Below are positions 1 through 9,437 of a DNA stretch of 64,000 nucleotides, one piece after another. Position 1 is the first letter of the stretch, and each line of letters begins with the position of its first letter. Made by a program: the position numbers and the translations under genes. This DNA is from Thomasclavelia sp047249845 (lineage in GTDB: Bacteria; Bacillota_I; Bacilli_A; Erysipelotrichales; Coprobacillaceae). The notes beneath the pieces were generated by a model. The model was not told where the DNA came from and made no database searches. It saw only the letters and a list, made by a program, of their open reading frames with translations. The stretch is taken from positions 1 through 64,000 of the forward strand of contig NZ_JBKTWO010000009.1 in the NCBI RefSeq assembly GCF_047249845.1. The letters are read 5' to 3'.

Positions 1-14
1 TTTTGCATTAAATT

Positions 15-24
15 TTACGTACAA
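15..24. promoter_or_regulatory. TreR-like half-operator at window edge
   Basis: TTACGTACAA reads TTGTACGTAA on the other strand. It matches 9 of 10 bases of the TTGTACGTAT element in the treP promoter. It lies just past the treC terminator, so it may belong to a gene beyond the left edge. A single short match is weak evidence. Confidence 0.25.
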
Positions 25-44
25 ATAAAAAATTATTATATAAA

Positions 45-68
45 AAATAACATCGATAGATGTTATTT
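45..68 (-). terminator. Terminator after treC
   Basis: A perfect 10-bp stem (AAATAACATC / GATGTTATTT) with a 4-base loop contains the treC stop codon. On the minus strand it runs into a T-rich tract. Confidence 0.75.
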
Positions 69-1694
69 ATTATATAATGCAATACTTTGATATGGTTTAA
101 GATAAAAATTATGAATATCAGTATTTTTATAATTATCAATTAATATTTGGTAATCCCTAACATCTAAATCCAACGATACTTCTTGATCATAAAAATTATT
201 TAAAACAATTAGTTCTTGTTCCTCTAAAATCCTTTTATAACCAAAGATTTGTTGATGCTTTTCAAAAATCGGTACAAACATCCCTTCACTAATTATTTTA
301 TATTTTTTTCTAAGTTTGATCAGTTTTTGATAATGGTAGAAAATTGAATCGGGATCTTTTAGAGCATCTTCTACATTTATATTTTTATAATTTGGATTTA
401 CTTGTAACCATGGTACATGATTAGAAAATCCACCATTTTTATCTTGATTCCATTGCATTGGAGTACGGGAATTATCACGTGATTTTTCTTGTAAAATTTT
501 ATAAATTTGACTTTCTTCTATTTTATTCTCTTTTAAAATATGATAAGCATTAATGCTTTCAATATCACAATATTGATTAATATTTGTAAAATAATGATTG
601 GTCATACCAATTTCTTCACCTTGATAAATATAAGGTGTCCCACGCATTAATTGCATCGCAGTAGCCAACATCTTAGCAGAAACTACACGATACTTGCTAT
701 CATTTCCAAACCTTGAAACACTTCGAGGCTGATCGTGACAATTCCAAAATAATGCATTCCATCCTTTTCCTTCCTGCATTTTTATTTGCCATGTATTTAG
801 TAATTCTTTTAATTCTTGAAAATCAAAAGGCATTGTTGTCCATTTTTCTTTATTTACATAATCTACTTTTAAATGATGAAAGCTAAAAACCATATCTAAT
901 TCCTTATTGGCAGGATTGGTATATCTTATACTGTTTTCTACACTTGTTGCCGACATTTCACCTACGGTTACACAATCATCCACTTTACCAAATGAACGAA
1001 TATTAAGCTCATGGAGGTCATCATGAACTTTTGGTTGATCGCAATAGAATTGTTTGCCTAATCCATCAGGACTATCTTCAAAAGATCGTTTGTCAATATT
1101 ATTAATCACATCAAAACGGAATCCACGAATTCCTTTTTCTAACCAAAAATTAATAATTTTTATTAATTCATTTCTAACTTCTTCATTTTTCCAATTTAAA
1201 TCTGCTTGTTTTTCATCATAAAGATGCAAATAATATTCATCAAATTCTGGCACATATTTCCAAGCTTTTCCTCCAAATTTAGAATCCCAATTAGTTGGTA
1301 AACTCTTGCCTTTTCCTTTTTTAAAATAATAATAATTTTTATATTTTTCATTACCATTTAAAGCTTCCTGAAACCATTGATGTTCAGTTGAAGTATGATT
1401 GAATACCATATCAAACATCAAATAAATATCTCTTTTTTTTGCTTCAGCAATCAAACGTTCTAAATCTTCCATAGTTCCAAAGATTGGATCAATTTTATAA
1501 TAATCCTTAATATCATATCCACTATCTTGCTGTGGTGAAGCAAAAATCGGACATATCCAAATCATATCTATTCCAAGAAGTTTTAAATAATCTAGTTTTT
1601 CTATAATTCCATTAATATCTCCAATCCCATCATCATTACTATCGTTAAATGACTTTGGATAAATTTGATAAATTGTTTTTTCTTTGAAACTCAT
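63..1694 (-). CDS. treC: Trehalose-6-phosphate hydrolase (GH13)
   Basis: This 543-residue cytoplasmic enzyme should split trehalose 6-phosphate into glucose and glucose 6-phosphate. It shows the GH13 (beta/alpha)8 barrel motifs in order: DMVFNH near residue 95, GFRFDVINN with nucleophile D195, VGEMS with acid/base E246, and NCHDQ with D321. Length fits the TreC/oligo-1,6-glucosidase group. It follows treP by one base on the same strand, and treR lies upstream, which supports the phosphotrehalase call over a general alpha-glucosidase. Expression should depend on trehalose through TreR (inference from the operator-like sites before treP). Confidence 0.93.
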   Translation of the reverse strand: MSFKEKTIYQIYPKSFNDSNDDGIGDINGIIEKLDYLKLLGIDMIWICPIFASPQQDSGYDIKDYYKIDPIFGTMEDLERLIAEAKKRDIYLMFDMVFNHTSTEHQWFQEALNGNEKYKNYYYFKKGKGKSLPTNWDSKFGGKAWKYVPEFDEYYLHLYDEKQADLNWKNEEVRNELIKIINFWLEKGIRGFRFDVINNIDKRSFEDSPDGLGKQFYCDQPKVHDDLHELNIRSFGKVDDCVTVGEMSATSVENSIRYTNPANKELDMVFSFHHLKVDYVNKEKWTTMPFDFQELKELLNTWQIKMQEGKGWNALFWNCHDQPRSVSRFGNDSKYRVVSAKMLATAMQLMRGTPYIYQGEEIGMTNHYFTNINQYCDIESINAYHILKENKIEESQIYKILQEKSRDNSRTPMQWNQDKNGGFSNHVPWLQVNPNYKNINVEDALKDPDSIFYHYQKLIKLRKKYKIISEGMFVPIFEKHQQIFGYKRILEEQELIVLNNFYDQEVSLDLDVRDYQILIDNYKNTDIHNFYLKPYQSIALYNK

Positions 1695-1695
1695 T

Positions 1696-3591
1696 TTATT
1701 TACCTACCTCTATAATATTTTCTTCCATCACTTTTACTAACTCGCCTGCTTTTAAATTAATAACACTTTGACCACTTGTAAAAACTACTGGTGATACCAG
1801 TGTTTTTCCATGTTCTTTAATATATTCAATATCAACATTTACTAGTTTATCCCCCTGTTTTATCTGGTCACCAACTTGAACAAATGATTCAAAACCTTTT
1901 CCTTGTAATTCTACTGTATCCATTCCAATATGAATCAACAATTCTGTTCCATCGTTACCTTTTAAACCGTATGCATGCTTGGTTGGAAAAGTCATTATTA
2001 TTTCTCCATTAATCGGTGCTCTAACAAGTCCTTCTGTTAATTCAATTGCAAAACCATCCCCCATAGTTTTTGAAGCAAAAACTTGATCTTCTATATCTTC
2101 TATCTTTAATAATTTACCTGTCATTGGTGATATAAAAGCTTTATCTTTAATCGTTTCTCCTAAAATACCTAATTCTTTATTAGTTAATTTATTTTTACCA
2201 ATAAAATATGTTAAAACAAAAGGGACTATAACAGCTACTGCCATTGCTCCTAAAAATACCAGCCAATACTGAGATTTAATCGAAATAATTCCTGGTAACC
2301 CACCAACCCCAATACTAAAAGCCTGAACCCCAAATCCTACGGAAATAACTGCCGCTATTGCTGAACCTATCATTCCACAAATTAAAGGAAAACCATACTT
2401 TAAATTCACACCAAACAATGCTGGTTCTGTAACTCCTAAATAACATGAAATACAGGCAGGAATATTTATTTGTTGTGCTTTTTTATTCTTTTTTTGTAAA
2501 ATGGACATTGCCAGTACACTAGATCCTTGAGCAATATTTGATAAAGCTATCATTGGCCATAATATCGTACCTCCAAACATATTTGATAGTGTTGTATCAA
2601 TCGCATTAGTCATATGATGTAATCCCGTCATAACAATTGGGGCATAAATCAAACCAAAACAAGCAGCAAATAAAATCCCAAACGATGAAGTTAAACCACC
2701 ATATACTACATCTGCAATCCAATTACCAATCATCCAGCCTATTGGTCCTACAATAGTATGAGCAATAATTACTGCTGGCAATAACGAACAAAAAGGAACA
2801 ATGATCATACTTATAACTTCTGGAGTTATTTTTCTAAAAAACTTTTCTAAATATACAAGTACAAATCCTGCCATCATTGCAGCAATAACCTGTCCCTGAT
2901 AACCAATCATTTGAATTTGAGTAAAGCCAAAATCCCATACTGGAATATCCTTTGTTGCTGTAGAAGCTACTTCAAAACCATTTAATAATTGAGGTGAAAC
3001 TAAAGTTAACCCTAAAACTATTCCTAAAATTTGAGTTGTCCCCATCTTTTTAGTAATCGACCAGACTATCCCTACAGGTAGTAAGTGAAACACAGCTTCA
3101 CCTATTAGCCATAAAAAGTTATACAACCCTTGCCAAAACTGCGAAATATCAGCCAATGTCTGGGTTCCATTATTAAAAAAAGCAATCTCCCCAATAATAT
3201 TTCTAAATCCTAAAATTAATCCTCCACAAATAAGAGCAGGTATTAGTGGAGCAAAAATTTCTCCTAGATTTCCCATCAAACGCTGTAACTTATTTTGATT
3301 ATCTTGAGCATTATTTTTAACTTGTTCTTTACTTACACCTTCAATTCCTGATATTGCAACAAAATCGTTATAAAATTTTTGAACATCATTTCCAATAATT
3401 ACTTGAAACTGTCCACCCTGCGTAAATGTTCCTTTAGCACTAGATAAAGTTTCAATTTTATCAATATTTGCTTTTTTATCATCAAATAAAACAAATCGCA
3501 TTCTTGTCATACAGTGACTCACAGCTTTAATATTGTTTCTCCCACCAATAAATTCTAAAAGTTTTTTAACATCCTTATCATATTTGCCCAT
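1696..3591 (-). CDS. treP: Trehalose-specific PTS enzyme IIBCA
   Basis: This 631-residue membrane permease imports trehalose and phosphorylates it to trehalose 6-phosphate. Domain order is B-C-A. The IIB domain has the phosphocysteine C27 in AVSHCMTRMRF. The IIC membrane domain spans about residues 105-465. The IIA domain is fused at the C-terminus with phospho-histidine about H554 in LLIHIGMDTVEL. The fused IIA makes the protein independent of a separate Crr-like IIA. It is followed at once by treC. A strong promoter with palindromes at 3608-3661 precedes it. The sugar assignment rests on the treC and treR neighbours; sucrose and beta-glucoside IIBCA proteins look alike. Confidence 0.92.
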   Translation of the reverse strand: MGKYDKDVKKLLEFIGGRNNIKAVSHCMTRMRFVLFDDKKANIDKIETLSSAKGTFTQGGQFQVIIGNDVQKFYNDFVAISGIEGVSKEQVKNNAQDNQNKLQRLMGNLGEIFAPLIPALICGGLILGFRNIIGEIAFFNNGTQTLADISQFWQGLYNFLWLIGEAVFHLLPVGIVWSITKKMGTTQILGIVLGLTLVSPQLLNGFEVASTATKDIPVWDFGFTQIQMIGYQGQVIAAMMAGFVLVYLEKFFRKITPEVISMIIVPFCSLLPAVIIAHTIVGPIGWMIGNWIADVVYGGLTSSFGILFAACFGLIYAPIVMTGLHHMTNAIDTTLSNMFGGTILWPMIALSNIAQGSSVLAMSILQKKNKKAQQINIPACISCYLGVTEPALFGVNLKYGFPLICGMIGSAIAAVISVGFGVQAFSIGVGGLPGIISIKSQYWLVFLGAMAVAVIVPFVLTYFIGKNKLTNKELGILGETIKDKAFISPMTGKLLKIEDIEDQVFASKTMGDGFAIELTEGLVRAPINGEIIMTFPTKHAYGLKGNDGTELLIHIGMDTVELQGKGFESFVQVGDQIKQGDKLVNVDIEYIKEHGKTLVSPVVFTSGQSVINLKAGELVKVMEENIIEVGK

Positions 3592-3607
3592 ATTTCTCCT
3601 CCTTTAC

Positions 3608-3661
3608 ATGTACGTACATCTTTTACATATACATCATAACTTGTACGTATATGTTTGTCAA
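3608..3661 (-). promoter_or_regulatory. treP promoter with two TreR-like operators
   Basis: On the minus strand TTGACA (3656-3661) is followed after exactly 17 bases by TATGAT (3633-3638), a near-consensus sigma-A promoter. The spacer holds the imperfect palindrome TTGTACGTATAT (plus-strand 3641-3652). A perfect 12-bp palindrome, ATGTACGTACAT, lies at 3608-3619, downstream of the -10. Sites in the spacer and just past the start fit repression by the GntR-family TreR, whose known Bacillus site is similar (TTGTATATACAA). That TreR binds here is inference. Confidence 0.75.
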
Positions 3662-3694
3662 TACTTTTAAATAAAAAATAGCTGAATTTATCAG

Positions 3695-5467
3695 CTATTT
3701 TACTATTCCTACCATTTTCAATAAATATTTTGCATTAGTTGTTTTACAACGACCTTGTTTAATTAAATAATCAAACTTGATTTTATTATTTTCATAATAT
3801 TCACTAAAATGATAATTTATACATGGTACCTGGTTTTCTAATTCGCATAATTCAAAATCATGAGTCGTAATAAAAGTGAAAATATTAGATGTTGATAGTT
3901 GCTTAACGGTTTCTGTTGCTCCATAAATTCGATCTTTAGAGTTCGTTCCCTTAAAAATTTCATCTATTAAAGCAATCATTCTTTCACCCTGCTGATTAGC
4001 CTCAACAATTTCTTTAATCCTTAATAATTCAGCATAAAATGTTGATATTCCACTAATATCATCTTCTAAACGCATTGATGTAAATATTTTCATTAATGAA
4101 CATTTAAATGAATCAGCCAAAACAGGACCACCCGCATAAGCTAAAACTAAATTTGTACCAATTGTCCTTAAAAAAGTTGTTTTCCCAGACATATTTGATC
4201 CAGTAATAACACAAACTTGTTTTTTCATTGTAAAAGAATTAGAAACAACTTGCTTTTCATTAATTAAAGGATGATATGCTTGATTAAATTCTAAACAAAG
4301 CTCATTTGTAAATGTGGCAAATGTTGTAGAGTGCTTAGTTTGTAATAGTACTTGTAAACTGATCAAACTTTCCAGTTCAGCAATATTATCTAACCAATCA
4401 TTTACATGTTCTCCATATTTATCAACCCAAAGCTCATAGCGTTCACGGCAATTAATATCCCACAATAAAATTCCATTTAGTAAAAGTGCCGCTAGTAAAT
4501 TATTACGTTGCTTTACAGAAGAACTAATTGCTTTTAACTCACAAAAAGCTTGACTAGATTCTAATAAACTGTTTTTTAAATTATTTATATGGACTGATCT
4601 AAAAGTTGTCTTTTCTATTAATTCACAAATATTTTGATAACTAGTTAAACATTTAGAAATTTGAGTTATTTGTTTAAATAGCTCACTATTTTTGTTTAAA
4701 TTAATTATTGCAATGATCCATTGACCAAATATCAATACCGGAAGAAGGATTACTGCCAACTTAAAAATATAATCAAACAAAAACATTATTAAGGCTATAA
4801 TAGTTAAAATAGGTATAATATATCTAACTAATTTCCATTTCTTCCATCTTTGTTTAGTATAAATATTAACAATAAATTCTTCAATAACCTTCTCAATCAT
4901 TTTTGGTTTAAGCAGCATTTTTCCATATGTTTCAATATTAATAACAAAATCATTTCTTTCCCCTAATTCTTTTACAGCTATTTGCTCTTGAATAAGTAAA
5001 TCATGATCAAATTCATTTCTTGTCAGTTTAGATAACAATCTTTTCTTTCCTCTTAAGGTATTTGCAGTATTTAAATATTGAAACAATGAATTATTTCCAA
5101 CTATATCAAGATCTTTCATTACTCCTGTTATTTGCTCGATATAATCAAGACCTGTTTCCTCGAACTCTTTCCATTTATTATCAAAGCGAGCTAAATAATT
5201 TTCGATTACTTTCGATTTTGCTTTTAAATAAGTAAGTTGATCAGTTATTTTTGTATGCTTAAAAACTAATAGAATAAAAATTATTATTGCTATGATCATA
5301 AATAAGTATATATATTCTAATTTTAAAAAATAACCACTTAATAAAAACACTAAGATTAAAGTACCTGCAATAAATCTAAAAACAGATATTTTTAATGAGC
5401 TGCTTTCTAAATCTTTAATTTCTTTTATTAGTTTATTTTGAAACAATAAATAATCATTACACTCCAT
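3695..5467 (-). CDS. Membrane-anchored MutS-like ATPase
   Basis: A 590-residue protein with a C-terminal MutS-type ATPase domain: Walker A GSNMSGKTT near residues 423-431 and Walker B ALIDEIFKGTNSKDR with D502/E503. Hydrophobic pairs near residues 27-70 and 214-256 suggest four membrane segments. It lacks the mismatch-recognition domain of true MutS and is shorter, so a role in classical mismatch repair is unlikely. A GTG at 5488 overlaps the treR stop, but the ATG at 5467 has a proper site (AAAGGAG) before it and is preferred. It lies between treR and treP, 104 bases before the treP start. Its function and its link to trehalose are unknown. Confidence 0.8.
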   Translation of the reverse strand: MECNDYLLFQNKLIKEIKDLESSSLKISVFRFIAGTLILVFLLSGYFLKLEYIYLFMIIAIIIFILLVFKHTKITDQLTYLKAKSKVIENYLARFDNKWKEFEETGLDYIEQITGVMKDLDIVGNNSLFQYLNTANTLRGKKRLLSKLTRNEFDHDLLIQEQIAVKELGERNDFVINIETYGKMLLKPKMIEKVIEEFIVNIYTKQRWKKWKLVRYIIPILTIIALIMFLFDYIFKLAVILLPVLIFGQWIIAIINLNKNSELFKQITQISKCLTSYQNICELIEKTTFRSVHINNLKNSLLESSQAFCELKAISSSVKQRNNLLAALLLNGILLWDINCRERYELWVDKYGEHVNDWLDNIAELESLISLQVLLQTKHSTTFATFTNELCLEFNQAYHPLINEKQVVSNSFTMKKQVCVITGSNMSGKTTFLRTIGTNLVLAYAGGPVLADSFKCSLMKIFTSMRLEDDISGISTFYAELLRIKEIVEANQQGERMIALIDEIFKGTNSKDRIYGATETVKQLSTSNIFTFITTHDFELCELENQVPCINYHFSEYYENNKIKFDYLIKQGRCKTTNAKYLLKMVGIVK

Positions 5468-5484
5468 ACTCTCTCCTTTAAAAA

Positions 5485-6198
5485 TCACAATTGTGCCCTT
5501 CTAGCAAATTCGACAAACCTAAATTTATCAGGACGATGTTTTGAAATAGTAAACTGAAATAAAGAAGCATCTTCTAGATATGTGTATGATTTAACACAAA
5601 CTAATAAATCATAATCAAGCATATCTAATAATTGTTTTTCTTCATCACTAGCTTTTACAACTGTGAATTCTTTTCTAGCAAAACTGATCTTTAAACCTAA
5701 TACATCTTCTATATAACTATATAATGAATCCTTAGCAATTTCTGTATTAATCTCAGGAACAATTTTAGCGTTTAAAAAATCTGTATCCAAAATAACTCTT
5801 TCACCATCAATTTTTCTAATTCGCCTAACTTTATAATAATTACCTTGTTCCATATACAATTCTTTTTTTATTATTTCATCTACAGGATTCAATGAAACCT
5901 CTATTACTTCTGTAACCACTTCACCATTTATTGTTTTCGCTAATTCTTTAAAACTAGTAACACCTGAAACCGGAAAAGATACTTTATCAACATCTAAAAC
6001 CAAAGACCCCTTTCCTTTATTCTTTTGAATATAACCATTTTTTAATAAAATATCCAAAGCTTTACGAATCGTATCTCGTGAAGCTTTATACATTTTCATA
6101 AGTTCATTTTCACTAGGTAAATATGTATGAGCACCTATTTCCTGACTTTCAATTTTATTGATTAAGTCTTGAGATATTTTTTGATATTTACTTTGCAT
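5485..6198 (-). CDS. treR: GntR-family trehalose operon repressor
   Basis: This 237-residue regulator has an N-terminal winged helix (LPSENELMKMYKASRDTIRK, the GntR signature) and a C-terminal UTRA ligand domain (about residues 80-230). TreR of Bacillus binds trehalose 6-phosphate through that domain. Adjacency to treP and treC supports the name. The ATG at 6198 has no Shine-Dalgarno at normal distance; AGGAGG lies about 31 bases upstream with a hairpin between (see the leader entry). The stop overlaps a possible GTG start of the MutS-like gene, so the two are likely co-transcribed. Confidence 0.88.
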   Translation of the reverse strand: MQSKYQKISQDLINKIESQEIGAHTYLPSENELMKMYKASRDTIRKALDILLKNGYIQKNKGKGSLVLDVDKVSFPVSGVTSFKELAKTINGEVVTEVIEVSLNPVDEIIKKELYMEQGNYYKVRRIRKIDGERVILDTDFLNAKIVPEINTEIAKDSLYSYIEDVLGLKISFARKEFTVVKASDEEKQLLDMLDYDLLVCVKSYTYLEDASLFQFTISKHRPDKFRFVEFARRAQL

Positions 6199-6235
6199 CC
6201 AGGTTAGCTGAGTAAATTGATCTCAGCATCCTCCT
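6188..6235 (-). promoter_or_regulatory. treR translation leader: SD, hairpin, start, and a 13-codon uORF
   Basis: AGGAGG lies at 6230-6235 but the treR ATG is at 6196-6198. Between them GCTGAG (6222-6227 on the minus strand) can pair with CTCAGC (6207-6212). Folding would bring the SD to about 10 bases from the ATG. Alternatively an ATG at 6229, with AGGA further upstream, opens a 13-residue uORF (MLRSIYSANLDAK) whose stop lies inside treR, allowing translational coupling. Either route would make treR translation structure-dependent. This is read from sequence only. Confidence 0.5.
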
Positions 6236-6324
6236 TCCTATATTTTTTCCAAATAATAACACATATGTAGATTATAACAAAAATCAATTATTCTTTCATT
6301 CTTTTTAATATTCATTATAAGATA

Positions 6325-6349
6325 AAAAACTAAGCATAGCTTAGTTTTT
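6325..6349 (-). terminator. Terminator after the bactofilin gene, possibly bidirectional
   Basis: A perfect 11-bp stem, AAAAACTAAGC / GCTTAGTTTTT, with a 3-base loop includes the bactofilin stop codon. The stem ends are A/T runs, so it could act in both directions. Confidence 0.75.
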
Positions 6350-7006
6350 AGGTTTTTTATTTGAAACAGTTTGAATACTACCAATAATTGTTGAACCTTC
6401 TTCTACCATGATCTTAGCTGAAGTTGTATTCCCATCCAAAATAGATGTTCCTTTTAACGATACTCTATTTTCAGCAATAATATTACCTTTAATTTCACCT
6501 TCTAAAACAACATCACTACTATTAACATCACCTTGTAAATTTGTCTTACCTAAGATATTAACAATACCTTTACAATTTACATTCCCAACAATAGATGCAT
6601 CAATCGTAGTTAATGAATCCGCTTTAATATTTCCTTTAACTTTACCTTTGATCGTTACAGCTTTATCACAGCTAATATTTCCTTCAATTATACCTTCGAC
6701 TTGTAAGTCAGCTTTACAAGTAATATCACCTGTAATTTTTGTTCCATAAGAAATAACTGAAGCAACATATTCAGGTTCTACTTTTTGAGGCTTAGAATAA
6801 ACAGGCTCCTCTTTAGGCATATTAACTTTTTTGTTTTCTACTACTTTTTGAGGTTTAGAATCAACTTTTTTTGATTCAAACTTCCTTTGCTCAATTTTCT
6901 TTTCAGCAGTTTTTTTATCCTTTTTTTCTATCACTTCTTCTTCGACCTCTTCTTCCACAAAGATTGTTTTATTGATTATATCCATTATATTTCTCTTCTT
7001 ATTCAT
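6341..7006 (-). CDS. Bactofilin (polymer-forming cytoskeletal protein)
   Basis: The 221-residue protein has a charged N-terminal part rich in Lys and Glu (about residues 15-75). A bactofilin beta-helix core follows (about residues 80-190), with repeats such as GDITCKADLQVEGIIEGNI. Bactofilins polymerise without nucleotide and scaffold cell-wall enzymes; this is family knowledge. The frame extends upstream to 7129, but the ATG at 7006 with GGAGGAGG before it is the likely start. The next gene upstream is an L,D-transpeptidase on the same strand, which would suit a wall-shape role. Confidence 0.88.
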   Translation of the reverse strand: MNKKRNIMDIINKTIFVEEEVEEEVIEKKDKKTAEKKIEQRKFESKKVDSKPQKVVENKKVNMPKEEPVYSKPQKVEPEYVASVISYGTKITGDITCKADLQVEGIIEGNISCDKAVTIKGKVKGNIKADSLTTIDASIVGNVNCKGIVNILGKTNLQGDVNSSDVVLEGEIKGNIIAENRVSLKGTSILDGNTTSAKIMVEEGSTIIGSIQTVSNKKPKN

Positions 7007-7135
7007 CACACAATCCTCCTCCATAATCAACTTATCTACAGCGCAATTAGTTTTACAATATTCTACAAAAATAAACATCCAACAATACACGCAAATACTA
7101 ACAAAATACCTTAACAATGTCAATGTCACTTCATA

Positions 7136-7144
7136 ATTATACCA
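7136..7144 (-). promoter_or_regulatory. Extended -10 promoter candidate for bactofilin gene
   Basis: TGGTATAAT on the minus strand is a full extended -10 element. No good -35 is visible. It would give a leader of about 120 bases before the ATG at 7006. Confidence 0.4.
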
Positions 7145-7224
7145 TACAATTCTCGACTATTCACTAAAAGATTGACAAAATATTTTATAATAATCGAAGA
7201 TAAAACATTATAGTCATACTAAAA

Positions 7225-8700
7225 TTAATAATAACAAACTACTGGACAATTAATTTCGATACTATTATATAATTGAGCAGCAATATTTGTAGGCAAATTA
7301 ATACATCCATGAGAACCACTATTCATATAGATAGTGCCTCCCCACTTATTACGCCAAGAAGATGAATCATGCAGCCCAATCCCTTTATTAAAAGGCATCC
7401 AATATGATACTGGTGTTTCATATGGCCAAGTACCATCTGGTAATTTAGTTCCCCTTAATACACGATTACGTTCTTTATTATAAAGATAATAGGCTCCAGC
7501 AGGTGTTCTTCTATCTGGATCATTATATGTTCCTGAAACAAGATCTGATTCTAAAACAATTTGACCATCTTTATGATACCACATATGCTGACTCTTTAAA
7601 TCAATTTCAACAAATGTATTACCAAGTCCACCATTATCAGTAGAAGCTTCTTTTCCAGTTGTTACTGGAGTACGTACCCCTACTTTATTAGCATATATGT
7701 CATCTAACAAGCCATTTATTTCTTTTGAATTTTGTAAACGCAAACCATAATTACCACCACTTACAGTAATTGTTCGATTATTAGCTCCAACAAAAGTTCT
7801 TGTTCCTCCAACACTATTTATCTTCTTAGCTAATGAACTAACAAATTCTGTAGCTTTTTCTTTGAAAACATCATCATCACGATAATAATTACCACTTTCA
7901 TCAATAGAAAGCCATGTTATTAATGTATTACCATCTAAAACTACATCCCCTGAGTTAGTTTTATATGTGATAACAGCAGAGGCATACTGTTTAGCCGCTT
8001 CATATAACTGCTGAATTTTAGCATCACTAGCCTTTAAAGCTGGCTCTACATAACAATTTTGTGCATGTAAATCAACGCTTGTTTTCCCCTCACTAAAAGC
8101 CAGCCTAATAGCCTCTAGCATTTTATCTTGATCAATCATTGAACCAGCAACTTCATTTTTAATCGTAAACTCATTATTAATATATTCTACTTTAGCATCT
8201 TCTGGAGGTACCTGTGTTCCTTCTTGAAGATGATTTAATGATAATACTTTACTTTTTAAAGTTGTTTCATCTAGTATCGCCAGGTTATCAACACTCTTAT
8301 TATTTTTTATAAAAAACGCTTGTATCCAGGCAAAAGAATTTTGTTTCTTTAAAATCTTAGCAACATCATTATCTGTATTATATTTAACCCCTAAATCTTT
8401 ACCCGATACAAATTCCGATGTTCCATCATTAAACTTTAATTCTAAAGTATGATCATCAACAGTTTTAGAAAGCTTTTTATTAGCTTCATCTAAAGTTAAA
8501 CCACCCACATTTATATTATTAATATAAGTACTATTTAAAAATTTATTATTAAAATAAAAGCTGCCTATCAAATATATTGTAATAATTCCAATCAGTAAGG
8601 TGATAATGATAATAAACTCTTTACGAATTTTCCGCTTTTTCTTTAATGTCTTGTTTTTATTACAGTTCAGCACTGCCTCTCCATTACTCATATTGTCCAT
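7225..8700 (-). CDS. L,D-transpeptidase with peptidoglycan-binding domains
   Basis: A 491-residue membrane-anchored wall enzyme that should form 3-3 cross-links or attach groups to peptidoglycan. A basic cytoplasmic start is followed by a membrane segment near residues 27-50. Two PG_binding_4-like regions span about residues 60-300. The C-terminal YkuD domain carries H444 and the signature SHGCINL with catalytic C466. The order resembles Enterococcus Ldt. The frame opens at 8760, but ATG 8700 follows AAGAGGG and is preferred. Such enzymes are poorly inhibited by penicillins (family knowledge). Confidence 0.9.
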   Translation of the reverse strand: MDNMSNGEAVLNCNKNKTLKKKRKIRKEFIIIITLLIGIITIYLIGSFYFNNKFLNSTYINNINVGGLTLDEANKKLSKTVDDHTLELKFNDGTSEFVSGKDLGVKYNTDNDVAKILKKQNSFAWIQAFFIKNNKSVDNLAILDETTLKSKVLSLNHLQEGTQVPPEDAKVEYINNEFTIKNEVAGSMIDQDKMLEAIRLAFSEGKTSVDLHAQNCYVEPALKASDAKIQQLYEAAKQYASAVITYKTNSGDVVLDGNTLITWLSIDESGNYYRDDDVFKEKATEFVSSLAKKINSVGGTRTFVGANNRTITVSGGNYGLRLQNSKEINGLLDDIYANKVGVRTPVTTGKEASTDNGGLGNTFVEIDLKSQHMWYHKDGQIVLESDLVSGTYNDPDRRTPAGAYYLYNKERNRVLRGTKLPDGTWPYETPVSYWMPFNKGIGLHDSSSWRNKWGGTIYMNSGSHGCINLPTNIAAQLYNSIEINCPVVCYY

Positions 8701-8822
8701 AATTCCCTCTTGTCTTTTCTTGATTTTTCCCAATTCTTCATAATTACTTACAATATGCATTCTAGCATTTTGCCTTTAATTGTCAACCTAAACAGCTATA
8801 GACATGGTATTTTTAAGAATTA

Positions 8823-9437
8823 TTAATAATTTATCATGGATATACTTTTTTTAAGAAACGATCTTAAATCATCAATATTTCCATCATATAAGTATGCACT
8901 CATCCCGACTCTTTCAGCACCTTCAACATTAACTAAAATATCATCAATAAAAATACACTCTTCTGCCACTAAATTAAACTTTGTTAGGAAATGTTTATAT
9001 ATTTGTATATCCGGTTTTAATAAATGATTATGAGCAGAAATATAAAAATCATCAAAATATTTAAATGCCGCTACTTTATGAAAATAATCTTTAATTTGTA
9101 AACCACAATTTGACAATAAATATATCTTATAATCTTGTTGTTTTAATTCTTTAATCAAAGGAACCATTTCATCAAATATTTCTAAATAATCATACCAATG
9201 ATATAATGCATATTTTAACAAATCATGATATTCCTTATTCGTTTGTAAATAGATTTGCTGTAAAGCTTCATCAAGACTTATAGTTCCCTGATCTAACATC
9301 TGCCATTGTCGACTATTAAAAAGCTCTTTAATAATTACTCTCTGTTCATTTAAATTATTACTCAACTTGTTAGCAATATATTCAGGATCCCATCTTAAAA
9401 TTACATTTCCCATATCAAAAACAATATTTTTAATCAT
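8823..9437 (-). CDS. HAD-family hydrolase, YihX-like
   Basis: A 204-residue HAD phosphatase with nucleophile D8 in VFDMGNVIL, where the usual second Asp is Gly, as in YihX-type sugar phosphatases. Motif II is LLSNCG, motif III uses K in LLKPDIQIY, and motif IV is IFIDDILVNVEGA. A helical cap lies between motifs I and II. Its start overlaps the end of the aminotransferase gene by 8 bases, so they form an operon. The substrate cannot be told from sequence. Confidence 0.85.
   Translation of the reverse strand: MIKNIVFDMGNVILRWDPEYIANKLSNNLNEQRVIIKELFNSRQWQMLDQGTISLDEALQQIYLQTNKEYHDLLKYALYHWYDYLEIFDEMVPLIKELKQQDYKIYLLSNCGLQIKDYFHKVAAFKYFDDFYISAHNHLLKPDIQIYKHFLTKFNLVAEECIFIDDILVNVEGAERVGMSAYLYDGNIDDLRSFLKKSISMINY

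Noticed and set aside
6408..6749. 113-codon open frame on the plus strand
   Set aside because: It lies fully opposite the bactofilin gene, has no ribosome binding site and mirrors its beta-helix repeats.
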